Part shown: positions 43,651 through 51,237 of the stretch, in pieces | Numbering within the stretch: position 1 is the first letter of the stretch | Layout of the letters: every line of letters begins with the position of its first letter | Source: JAFECT01 sp036501825 | GTDB taxonomy: Bacteria; Pseudomonadota; Alphaproteobacteria; Caulobacterales; Caulobacteraceae | Length of the DNA: 64,000 nt | Reading direction: 5' to 3' | Assembly: GCA_036501825.1 (NCBI GenBank) | Contig: DASXZP010000036.1 | Location: 62,001-126,000 of the forward strand | The notes under the pieces: model-generated | Databases searched by the model: none | The model's input: only the letters and a program-made list of their open reading frames with translations | What the model was told of the DNA's origin: nothing | Position numbers and translations under genes: made by a program

Positions 43651-43680
43651 TTGACTTGAGCGTCGCCTGCGGGCTTTCTG
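43651..43680 (+). promoter_or_regulatory. Candidate promoter of the thr leader
   Basis: TTGACTT at 43651-43657 is a good -35. CTTTCT (43674-43679, inside the weak GCTTTCTG) is at the right distance but a poor -10. Transcription would begin near 43686, just before the leader peptide. Confidence 0.35.
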
Positions 43681-43708
43681 CCGCCGCAATCAGCTATCGG
43701 ACTCGACC

Positions 43709-43843
43709 TTGACCGACCGCCGCACCCTCTCTGGCCTGACCGCCTCCGCGACCTCGCGGACGGGCTTCGCCATGGCCGGCGGCCTCGGTACCACCATTAC
43801 GATGACGACCATGACCATGCCCACCGGGGCAGGGATGGACTAG
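43709..43843 (+). CDS. thrL: Threonine leader peptide (attenuator control peptide)
   Basis: A 44-codon frame with a TTG start, or 23 codons if translation starts at the ATG at 43772. Its end, GTTITMTTMTMPTGAGMD, has seven Thr, three Met and one Ile within the 12 codons 43790-43825, and closely recalls E. coli ThrL (STTITTTITITTGNGAG). Neither start has a strong Shine-Dalgarno site. It lies 85 bases upstream of the aspartokinase-homoserine dehydrogenase fusion, whose products are Thr, Met and Ile precursors. Together with the terminator at 43879-43907 this shows classic transcription attenuation: a ribosome stalled on Thr/Met codons leaves 43826-43834 free to form an antiterminator. Confidence 0.88.
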   Translation: MTDRRTLSGLTASATSRTGFAMAGGLGTTITMTTMTMPTGAGMD

Positions 43844-43887
43844 CGCGTACGGATCAAGGCTCGATCGACCGCCACCCACCCCGCCCC
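43826..43887 (+). promoter_or_regulatory. Antiterminator pairing region of the thr leader
   Basis: GGGGCAGGG (43826-43834), inside the last codons of the leader peptide, can pair with CCCCGCCCC (43879-43887) in eight of nine positions. That pairing uses the 5' arm of the terminator, so the two structures exclude each other. A ribosome reaching the stop at 43841 would cover the first segment and allow termination. Confidence 0.7.
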
Positions 43888-43907
43888 GAAAAGAGGCGGG
43901 GTTTTTT
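43879..43907 (+). terminator. Intrinsic terminator (attenuator) upstream of thrA
   Basis: CCCCGCC (43879-43885) pairs perfectly with GGCGGGG (43895-43901) around a 9-base loop and is followed by six T (43902-43907). It stands between the leader peptide and the thrA ATG at 43929, so it would terminate most transcripts when Thr and Met are plentiful. Confidence 0.88.
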
Positions 43908-43928
43908 ATTGCCCAAAGGACCCCAGAC

Positions 43929-45698
43929 ATGCCCGCCCAAGACCTCGATCTCAAACGCTACGACCAGCGGCTCAAACGGCCGGCGGCCCCCGATGCTTTA
44001 AATTGGGCCGCCAAACCGGTCGCGACCATCGCCGTGTTGAAGTTCGGCAGCTCGGTGCTGAAGTCCCCTGAGGACATCCCCGAGGTGGTGTCGGAGATCT
44101 ACCGCCACGTCCGCCGCGGCGAGAAGGTGATCGCGGTGGTGTCCGCGTTCCTGGGCCGCACCGATGCCCTGCTGGGCCAGGCGCGGGCGCTGGGCGGCGC
44201 GCGCGACAACAAGCACCTGCCGCGTTACGTGGTGCAGGGTGAAGAACAGGCGGCGGCGCTGACCGCCATTGGTTGCGACCGCGTCGGCCTCGACGTGCGC
44301 GCGCTGGGCGTGCGCGAACTGGGCATCGTCGCCGAGGGTCCCTGCGAGGAAGCGATCCCCGTGCGGTTCGAGGCCTCGGAGCTGGAGGCCGCGCTCGCCG
44401 CCCACGAGGTGGTGGTGGTGCCGGGCTACGGGGCGGTCAATGAGGACGGTGAGGTCGTGCTTCTGGGGCGCGGAGGCACCGACCTGACGGCCGTGTTCGT
44501 GGCGTCCGAGCTCAAGCTCGATCACGTGCGGCTGCTGAAGGACGTGGACGGCGTCTATGATTCCGACCCGAACATCGCCGGCGATGTGGCCAGCCGCTAC
44601 GCCGAACTCGACTGGAAGACGGCGCGCATCGTCGCCGGCAAGCTGGTCCAGCGGCGCGCGGTGGAGTTCGCCGAACAGCGCAAGGTGGTGGTCGAGGTGG
44701 CGGCGCTGGGCCGCGAAGCCGCCAGCCTGATCGGTGAGCAGCCGCCGCGCACGGCGCCCGCGGGGCATCCGCGCAAGTGGAAGGTCGCGCTCGCCGGCTG
44801 CGGCGTGGTCGGCGGCGGGGTGCTGCAGCGCCTGCTCGGCCGGCCCGATCTCTATGAGGTGGTGGGCGTGCTGGTGCGCGATCCGTCCAAGCCGCGCGAC
44901 GTGCGCATCCCCGAGGGCCTGATCACCGCCGACGCGGAGCATCTGCTCGACGCCAGGCCCGACGTGCTGGTCGAAGCGTTGTCGGAGGGTCCGCCCGCGG
45001 CGCGGCTGCACCGGCGCGCGCTCGAGCGCGGCGTGCACGTGGTCAGCGCCAACAAGCAAGCCGTCGCGCTGGATCTGCCGGGCCTTGCGGCGGCGGCTGA
45101 GAAGGGCGGCGTGAAGGTCAGCTATTCCGCTGCGGTCGGCGGCGGTTCGCCGATGATCGAAACCGTACGCGCCGCGCGTGAACTGGGCGAGATCGCCGAG
45201 GTCGAGGCGGTGTTGAACGGCACGGTGAACTTCATGCTCGACCGCCTGTCCCACGGTGCGGCCTTCGACGACGCCCTGGCCGACGCGCGCGCGGCGGGCT
45301 TTGCGGAAGAGGACCCGTCCGCGGACCTGGAGGGCCACGACGCGGCCGCCAAGCTGCGCATCCTGGCGTTCGAGGCGTTCGGCGAAGTGCTCGACGACGC
45401 TGACATCCCCCGCCCGGTGCTGGACGCGGATGCGGTGACGCGTCACGGCGGGTGCGGCACGCTTCGCCAGATCGGCCGCTGCGTGCGCGAAGACGGCGAG
45501 GTGGCCGCCTGGGTCAATCTCGAGCCGACGCTGGAGGCGCGCCTGTTTCGCTCGCTGCGCGGCGAACGCAACGCCTTGCGCGTGGTGCTGAAGGACGGCC
45601 GCAGCTTCGTCTGCCGCGGCCGCGGCGCCGGCCGTTGGCCCACCGCCGAAAGCGTGTTCGCTGATTTGGGCGAACTGGTGCGGTCTGAAGGGGGATAA
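43929..45698 (+). CDS. thrA: Bifunctional aspartokinase-homoserine dehydrogenase lacking ACT domains
   Basis: A 589-residue fusion catalysing the first and third steps from aspartate to Thr, Met and Ile. The kinase half (about 30-275) opens VLKFGSSVLKSPEDI, a variant of the usual KFGGTSV, with VVVVPGYGAVNEDGEVVLLGRGGTDLTA. The dehydrogenase half (about 283-589) has the NAD(P) motif VALAGCGVVGGGVL, SANKQAVA, the core SYSAAVGGGSPMIET...LNGTVNFML and EEDPSADLEGHDAAAKL with the catalytic acid and lysine. There is no room for the ACT domains that in E. coli ThrA (about 820 residues) sense threonine, so feedback may rest on the upstream attenuator. Shine-Dalgarno AAAGGA lies at 43915-43920. Confidence 0.93.
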   Translation: MPAQDLDLKRYDQRLKRPAAPDALNWAAKPVATIAVLKFGSSVLKSPEDIPEVVSEIYRHVRRGEKVIAVVSAFLGRTDALLGQARALGGARDNKHLPRYVVQGEEQAAALTAIGCDRVGLDVRALGVRELGIVAEGPCEEAIPVRFEASELEAALAAHEVVVVPGYGAVNEDGEVVLLGRGGTDLTAVFVASELKLDHVRLLKDVDGVYDSDPNIAGDVASRYAELDWKTARIVAGKLVQRRAVEFAEQRKVVVEVAALGREAASLIGEQPPRTAPAGHPRKWKVALAGCGVVGGGVLQRLLGRPDLYEVVGVLVRDPSKPRDVRIPEGLITADAEHLLDARPDVLVEALSEGPPAARLHRRALERGVHVVSANKQAVALDLPGLAAAAEKGGVKVSYSAAVGGGSPMIETVRAARELGEIAEVEAVLNGTVNFMLDRLSHGAAFDDALADARAAGFAEEDPSADLEGHDAAAKLRILAFEAFGEVLDDADIPRPVLDADAVTRHGGCGTLRQIGRCVREDGEVAAWVNLEPTLEARLFRSLRGERNALRVVLKDGRSFVCRGRGAGRWPTAESVFADLGELVRSEGG

Positions 45699-45703
45699 CT
45701 CCC

Positions 45704-46444
45704 TTACAGGAAGTTGTTCGGCCAGATCATGGTGCGCCACATGTGGGCGGCTGGGGAGTTGTCGAAACCCAGGCCTTCTTCGGGTTCGCGGAAGTTGCGG
45801 CCGATCAGGTCGGTGAACACTTCCGGATCCGCGGTGGGGTCGGGTTCGAAGAAGTAGACGTCGTAGAGGGTGATGGTGCGCGCGCTCATGTACCAGCGGT
45901 GCTTGCGCGCCATCTCCGCGTCGCGGCGGCGGATGTACTCGGGCGGTTCGTAGTCGCCGCCGAAGAACTTCACATAGCCGACGGGATAGGTGTAGCCGAC
46001 GCTCTCGTCCGGATAGAAGCGGATCGCCTGGTGATATTTCACCGCCCAGGCCACCTCTTCGTCGACATAGGGCGCGATCATCTGCTCGCCCCAATAGCCG
46101 TGATCGCCGCGGATCAGACCGCCCAGCGAAATGTCGTGCAGTAAACAGGCCATGACGATCTTCTCGTCGTGCCCTTCGTCCAGGGCACGCCGCGCGCTCG
46201 ACAGCAGGTGGCGCACGCAGATGTCGTGAAAGCGGTATTTGAAGAAATCGACCAGGCGCGGGCGCCTGGGCATGCGCGGCAGGGCGGGATTGTCGCCCAT
46301 CATCATCACGACCTCGGGAGAGAGCCGCGCCAGCTGCTCCCGCTCCGTGTCCGGCTCGCGCCCGCGCCATCCGACCGGCGAAGGACAGATCTGCCGCTCG
46401 CGCCCGGCTTGCGGCCAACTGTGATCGTCTTCGATGCTGCTCAT
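45704..46444 (-). CDS. HD-domain protein of unknown substrate
   Basis: A 246-residue protein with a metal-binding HD-type pattern: the first part has FHDICVRHLLSSARRAL and EKIVMACLLHDISLGGLIRGDHGYWGEQM (His-Asp pair in LLHDIS), then a WAVKYHQAIRF histidine. This is typical of HD phosphohydrolases, but the rest, including VGYTYPVGYVKFFGGDYEPPEY, is not a family I can name. The ATG at 46444 was preferred to a TTG six codons upstream. It is convergent with thrA (6 bases apart) and 31 bases downstream of the phospholipase gene. Confidence 0.75.
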   Translation of the reverse strand: MSSIEDDHSWPQAGRERQICPSPVGWRGREPDTEREQLARLSPEVVMMMGDNPALPRMPRRPRLVDFFKYRFHDICVRHLLSSARRALDEGHDEKIVMACLLHDISLGGLIRGDHGYWGEQMIAPYVDEEVAWAVKYHQAIRFYPDESVGYTYPVGYVKFFGGDYEPPEYIRRRDAEMARKHRWYMSARTITLYDVYFFEPDPTADPEVFTDLIGRNFREPEEGLGFDNSPAAHMWRTMIWPNNFL

Positions 46445-46475
46445 GGCGCGAAGGTTGCTCAAGCCGTGGATCGCG

Positions 46476-48515
46476 TCAAACCGTGCGGCCGAGGGCGGGA
46501 TCGCTCACGCCGGGCTTGCCGGTCTCCAGCCGTCCGGCGAAGCGGCGTCCGAAGCCTGGGTCCTCGGCGCAACCGACGCTAACGTCGTACCAGCCCCCGA
46601 CGGTATCGAGGACGAGCAGGATCCGCTTGCCTGACGCGACGGAATACGGCGGCGGCTTGGGTCCGTCGTAGAGGCCATCGGCAATGGTGAAGGTTCGCGC
46701 CTGGGCCGTGAAATTGTGCACGTCGATGATGATCGTGCCCTTAGCCGGATCCTTCGCGAGGTCGATCTGCAGGCTCGCGCGCGAGAGCTGACCACTCGCT
46801 TGGTAAAGGAAGCCGTTCGGCCCGCGAACCGAGATGCCATAGTCGCCGTCGGCCGGGACGCTGCCGCTTAGCCGCTTGCCGGCTTCGATGGTATAGAACC
46901 ACGGACCCGAGCCGGGCTTATGCGGCCGCACATCGAAACAGGCGCCCACAGCGCCGTCGTTGATGAACTCGAGGACGAAAGTTCTCGTCTTGCGATCGGC
47001 GCGGCCTTCGACGTTGAGATCATAGCCCAGCGGCCGCGACGACCGCTGGCCGGGCTCTTGGCGCGGCATGACGGGATCGGCCGGGATCACAGGTCCCGGC
47101 AGCTTGTCGCTCGCCACGGCGTGCTCCAGGTAACCTGCGGTGTCGGGCAAGGCCGCCGGCCCCTGGGCGCCGCTTGCGAAATCGAACGCCGAGGTCAGGT
47201 CGCCGCACACCGTGCGGCGCCAGGGGCTGATGTTGGGCTCCAAGACCCCGAAGCGCTTTTCAAGGAAGCGGATCACGGAGGTGTGGTCGAACACCTCGCT
47301 ATTGACGAAACCGCCGCGCGACCAGGGCGACACCGCGATCGCCGGCACGCGCGGCCCCAGGCCCACTGGCTCGCCGCTCCAGGTTTCGCCGTCCGTGGCG
47401 ACCGTCGACTTGCCGAGCGCCGAACCGGTTGGCGGGATCGGCGGCGGGACGTGGTCGAAGAAGCCGTCGTTCTCGTCGTAGTTCAGGATGAACACCGTCT
47501 TCGACCAGGTCTCCGGATCGGAGACGAGCGCGTCGACCAGGCCCGCGGTCAGATTTTCGCCGGTACTCGGGCACGCACTCGGGTGTTCGCACGCGATATA
47601 GGGCGCGACGATCCACGACACCTGCGGCAGGGTCTTGGCCTGCACGTCGCGCTTCAGCGCCGCGATCAGATGTTCGCCGTGAGACGCCTTCGCGTTGTCC
47701 TTGGTCGACCCCTCGACGCAGCCGCGCCCCTTGGCCATCAGCGCGGGGTTTGCATCGGCGCCGCGAAACGCCGCGAAATAGGCCAGGGCGTTGTCGCCGT
47801 AGTTGTCGTACTCCTGATAGACCTTCCAGCTGACGCCAGCCGCCTCAAGCCGCTCCGCATAGGTCTTCCACGCCAGCGCCTTGAACCCAGGCGCGTCCAG
47901 CGCGGGATCGGCGGCTTCGTTCGGCTCGTCCGGTGCGTTCTTCACCACCAGCGGCCCGTCGTAGCCCGCGCTCAACCCGCTGGTGCCGGTGAACAGGAAA
48001 TTGCGGTTGGGGCTGGTCGGACCGAAGATCGAGCAGTGGTACGCGTCGCAGATGGTGAAGGCGTCGGCCAGGGCGTAGTAGAACGGCAGGTTCTCGCGGG
48101 TGAAGTGGCCCATGGTCATCGGGCCCTTCACGTCGATCCACGCGTCGTGATCTTTCCACCGCGCGTGCGAGCCCTTCCAGGTGTGATCGAGGCTGTCCAT
48201 GTGCTCGGCGCGCGTGCGTCGGGCGTCGAGCCGGAACGGAAGCACCGGCGCCTCACCGGCCTTCGCCTGATGCCAGACGGACTGGCCGCTCGGCAACTCG
48301 ATGGCGCGCGGATCGTCGAACCCGCGAACGCCGCGCAGGGCGCCGAAGTAATGATCGAATGAGCGGTTCTCCTGCATGAAGATCACCACGTGCTCGACGT
48401 CCATGATCGTGCCGGTCCGCCGCGCCGGACCGATCGCCAACGCCCGCGCGATGGTCGCCGGCGTCGCCAGGGCCCCCGCCGCCGCCAGCTTCAGGAACCT
48501 CCGCCGTGACGCCAT
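46476..48515 (-). CDS. Phospholipase C / acid phosphatase family protein (phosphocholine-specific PLC type)
   Basis: A 679-residue exported phosphoesterase. It has a Tat-type signal peptide (MASRRRFLKLAAAGALATPATIARALA), the phosphoesterase domain with HVVIFMQENRSFDHYFGALRGVRGFDDPRA, CSIFGPTSPNRNFLFTGTSG and VFILNYDENDGFFDHVPPP, and two C-terminal DUF756-like beta domains (about 500-670). Such enzymes hydrolyse phosphatidylcholine or sphingomyelin outside the cytoplasm and supply phosphate and choline. The motifs and domain order are those of the Pseudomonas PlcN/PlcH group. Confidence 0.92.
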   Translation of the reverse strand: MASRRRFLKLAAAGALATPATIARALAIGPARRTGTIMDVEHVVIFMQENRSFDHYFGALRGVRGFDDPRAIELPSGQSVWHQAKAGEAPVLPFRLDARRTRAEHMDSLDHTWKGSHARWKDHDAWIDVKGPMTMGHFTRENLPFYYALADAFTICDAYHCSIFGPTSPNRNFLFTGTSGLSAGYDGPLVVKNAPDEPNEAADPALDAPGFKALAWKTYAERLEAAGVSWKVYQEYDNYGDNALAYFAAFRGADANPALMAKGRGCVEGSTKDNAKASHGEHLIAALKRDVQAKTLPQVSWIVAPYIACEHPSACPSTGENLTAGLVDALVSDPETWSKTVFILNYDENDGFFDHVPPPIPPTGSALGKSTVATDGETWSGEPVGLGPRVPAIAVSPWSRGGFVNSEVFDHTSVIRFLEKRFGVLEPNISPWRRTVCGDLTSAFDFASGAQGPAALPDTAGYLEHAVASDKLPGPVIPADPVMPRQEPGQRSSRPLGYDLNVEGRADRKTRTFVLEFINDGAVGACFDVRPHKPGSGPWFYTIEAGKRLSGSVPADGDYGISVRGPNGFLYQASGQLSRASLQIDLAKDPAKGTIIIDVHNFTAQARTFTIADGLYDGPKPPPYSVASGKRILLVLDTVGGWYDVSVGCAEDPGFGRRFAGRLETGKPGVSDPALGRTV

Positions 48516-48560
48516 GCGATCCTCCGAATGCGCCAGGGTCTCAGGACCGTGTGACGGTTG

Positions 48561-50369
48561 TTACGGCTTGGCCTCGACCTTCGGCGGCGCGGCGTCGATC
48601 AGGCCGATCTGTCTTGCTTCGGCGTCTAGGTGCGGGTTGAGGGCCAGGGCGGCTGCGATGTCGGCGTCGCCCTCGGGCTTCATACCCGATCGCTGTTTCG
48701 CCAGGCCGCGTCCATAGAGCGACCAGGCTTCTTTCGGCTCCAGCTTGATCGCTGCGTCGTAATCCGCGATGGCTTCCTTGAAGCGGCCGAGGCGCAGATT
48801 GACCATGCCGCGGCTGTCGAGAACCTGGGAATTGCGTGGGCCTTTCTTGAGCGCCGCATTGCAGTCGTCGAGCGCCTTGTCGAGATCCTTGCCGGTCATG
48901 GCGCGCGCCCAGCAGCGCTCGTTCAACACCTTCCACAGGCTGTCGTCGTTGGGATGCACGTCGATCCACGCGTCGTAGTGGGGGATCGCTTCAGCCCAAT
49001 GGCGGTGGAGCACGTAGTAGGCCGCGATGCTGCGATGCATGGCGTCGTCGTCGGGTGCAGCCTTCAGCGCCGCGTCAAAATCCGCGGCGGCCCGCGGCAA
49101 GTCCTTGGCCGCCAGGTCGAGATTGCCGCGATGCAGGAGGGCGGAAGCGAATTTGGGGTCGATCGCCAGGGCTTGGTCGAGGTCGGCGCGCGCCAGATCG
49201 TGCTTGCCCATGGCGTAGTGCGCCAAGGCGCGGTCCACGTAACGCTTCGGCGCCTTGGGCTCCAGAGCCACCGCCTTGTCGAAGGCCTGCAACGCCCCGG
49301 CATAGTCACGCCGCGACATCAGCGCTTCACCCTCGCGATGGAAGTCATCCGCGGTCTGTGGGGCCGCGGAGGCGTCGGACGGGGCCGCCGCGGCGTTTGT
49401 TTTCGGCGCCGGCGGCTCATCCAGGCGGAACACCGGGCCGCCGTTGTAGCTGAAGTAGAGCTTGCTCTGGCTGCGCGACACCAGCACGCGGTGCGACAGG
49501 AAGAAATCCATGCCCAACAGCATGTCGACGTCGCCCATGCCCAGCTTGTTGCTGATGGTCAAGCGCGTGTTCTTGATCTCCTCGTCGGCGATCGAAAAGC
49601 TGTCGATGGGCGCCGTCCAGGTTTCGATCGTGCCGCGACCGATGCCGCCGGAGACGCCGCGCGCCTTGACGTCGGGACCGCTCATGTTCACCCCGGCCCG
49701 CTCCGCCGCGCTGCGCGACAGGATCGAGACGCCGGCGCCGGTGTCGAAGATCGCCCGCACCGGATGACCGTTGATCTTGACAGTGCCTTTGATGTGCACC
49801 GAGGCCGGCGGGTCGTAGTGATCGATCGGGATGACGCCGTAGTTGCCATCCGCCCAGTAGGCCAGGGCCGTATCGCGGCAACCATCGGCCTTGAAATAGC
49901 GCATCACCCCGTGGGCGAAGTCGAATTCGACGTCCGCGAAACTCAGCAGGTTTTCACCGAGCAGCCCGACCGTATTGGTGTGGAAGTGGCGCAGCACGAC
50001 GAACTGCAGGCGCTTGATCGGGATGCCCGCGAAGTTGATGTCGGTGGCCTCGCCCAGCCATGCCTGGTCCTCGCCGCCGACGCCTTCGACGGACAGGCTG
50101 TTGATATAGCCTGGGGGCACCTTTGCCTGGTGCAGGTTGAACTTCGTCGCCGCCTCGGGCGTCAGCGTGCTGAAGAAGGCGCCGGTATCGACCTGGAAGC
50201 GCGCCTCCTGACCGCTGATCTTGGTCGTGACGACCGCCTCGTTGCCCTGCATGTCGACCGGCAGGTCGAAGTACTTGCCGAACTTGCACTCCGCCTGCGC
50301 CGCGGACGCTGCAAGCCAGATGGCCGCCGCCGCCACGCCAGAGATGAGAAACTTCGAATGCCCCCGCAT
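48561..50369 (-). CDS. Secreted double aspartyl-protease-domain protein with TPR repeats
   Basis: A 602-residue exported protein. After a signal peptide (about residues 1-26) come two retropepsin-like domains, with catalytic-type motifs QVDTGAF at Asp61 and IFDTGAG at Asp209, which could fold together as one bilobed aspartyl protease. A Pro/Ala linker at about 325-345 leads to a C-terminal array of about six TPR repeats (for example YAGALQAFDKAVALEPKAPKRYVDRALAHYAMGKHDLA). It is the only gene of its unit and lies upstream of the phospholipase gene on the same strand (45 bases apart). Substrate unknown. Confidence 0.85.
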   Translation of the reverse strand: MRGHSKFLISGVAAAAIWLAASAAQAECKFGKYFDLPVDMQGNEAVVTTKISGQEARFQVDTGAFFSTLTPEAATKFNLHQAKVPPGYINSLSVEGVGGEDQAWLGEATDINFAGIPIKRLQFVVLRHFHTNTVGLLGENLLSFADVEFDFAHGVMRYFKADGCRDTALAYWADGNYGVIPIDHYDPPASVHIKGTVKINGHPVRAIFDTGAGVSILSRSAAERAGVNMSGPDVKARGVSGGIGRGTIETWTAPIDSFSIADEEIKNTRLTISNKLGMGDVDMLLGMDFFLSHRVLVSRSQSKLYFSYNGGPVFRLDEPPAPKTNAAAAPSDASAAPQTADDFHREGEALMSRRDYAGALQAFDKAVALEPKAPKRYVDRALAHYAMGKHDLARADLDQALAIDPKFASALLHRGNLDLAAKDLPRAAADFDAALKAAPDDDAMHRSIAAYYVLHRHWAEAIPHYDAWIDVHPNDDSLWKVLNERCWARAMTGKDLDKALDDCNAALKKGPRNSQVLDSRGMVNLRLGRFKEAIADYDAAIKLEPKEAWSLYGRGLAKQRSGMKPEGDADIAAALALNPHLDAEARQIGLIDAAPPKVEAKP

Positions 50370-50486
50370 AACCCCACCCGTCCACTACGCTCACAGATTG
50401 AACATAGAGACGCTCGCCGCCGAAAGTTTCAAGCGAGGATCGGCGCAATCACGCCGGGAGGCGCGCCGCCCTACTTCGCGCGTTCC

Positions 50487-50543
50487 GCGCTTCGAAGGGC
50501 AACCTTCTTAGAATGAGAGGGTAGGACCTGACCTTCGAAGCGC
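50487..50543. repeat. 12-bp inverted repeat downstream of tRNA-Val
   Basis: GCGCTTCGAAGG (50487-50498) is exactly reversed as CCTTCGAAGCGC (50532-50543), 33 bases apart. It lies between the TPR-protease start and the 3' end of tRNA-Val. No T-tract follows on either strand. It could be a regulatory dyad or a remnant repeat element. Confidence 0.5.
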
Positions 50544-50557
50544 CGGAGGAGCGAAGA

Positions 50558-50632
<75 letters not shown>

Positions 50633-50648
50633 TCCCGGGAAGGCCGGG

Positions 50649-50678
50649 GGTATAGCCTCACGGCCCCTTGGGGCGCAA
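50649..50678 (-). promoter_or_regulatory. Candidate promoter of tRNA-Val
   Basis: On the minus strand GCTATACC (50656-50649) matches seven of eight positions of the Caulobacter -10 pattern. A weak TTGCGCC (50678-50672) is 15 bases upstream. The predicted start is about 10 bases before the tRNA. Confidence 0.4.
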
Positions 50679-50704
50679 GGCGGCGTTTTTTCTCCGGATT
50701 GTTT

Positions 50705-51061
50705 CTAGGCCGCCACCATCCGCTCCACCTCGGCGACGATCTCGCGCAGGTGGACGGGCTTGGACAGGACCTTGGCCTGGGGGGCCGACTGGGCGGCCGA
50801 GAGGGCCACGGCGGCGAAACCGGTGATGAACATGATGCGCACGTCGGGCTGGCCCACAGCGGCCTGGCGGGCGACCTCGATGCCGTCGGCGCCGGGCATG
50901 ACGATGTCGGTCAAAAGCAGGTCCCAGGGCCCTTCGCAGAGGGCGGCCAAGGCATCGTCGCCGTTTTCGCAAACCCGCACGTCGTGCCCGGCCCGCTCCA
51001 GGGCGCGGGCCAGGAATCCGCGCAGGGAATCGTCGTCTTCGGCGAGGAGAATGCGGGCCAT
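50705..51061 (-). CDS. cpdR: CpdR-type lone receiver response regulator
   Basis: A 118-residue receiver-only protein. It has the acidic pocket (ILLAEDDDSLR), phosphorylatable Asp52 in LLLTDIVMPGADGIEVARQA, and the family stretch IMFITGFAAVAL...KVLSKPVHLREIVAEVE. This is nearly the Caulobacter CpdR pattern; there the unphosphorylated protein brings substrates to the ClpXP protease during the cell cycle, and the two C-terminal alanines (MVAA) match. The start at 51061 is preceded by a run of eight A rather than a Shine-Dalgarno site. The open frame extends 76 codons upstream without similarity. Confidence 0.9.
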   Translation of the reverse strand: MARILLAEDDDSLRGFLARALERAGHDVRVCENGDDALAALCEGPWDLLLTDIVMPGADGIEVARQAAVGQPDVRIMFITGFAAVALSAAQSAPQAKVLSKPVHLREIVAEVERMVAA

Positions 51062-51237
51062 GTTTTTTTTGTACTGGGTTTGCGGCGGTCGAGAGGTCAC
51101 GAGCTTAGCAAGCCGTATGTAAACCGGGCATGAAAACCCCTGGCGGTGGAACCGCTGTCCACAGGGTTCCCCGGGCCTCGGGCGCCTTAAGCTTACCCCA
51201 GACGTTCCGGTCGTTGACCTGGGCGGTCCGGGCCGGG

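Noticed and set aside
43694..43954. An open frame on the minus strand across the thr leader
   Set aside because: It runs antisense to a leader peptide, an attenuator and the thrA ribosome site, and its predicted protein is low-complexity. The plus-strand structures explain the region.
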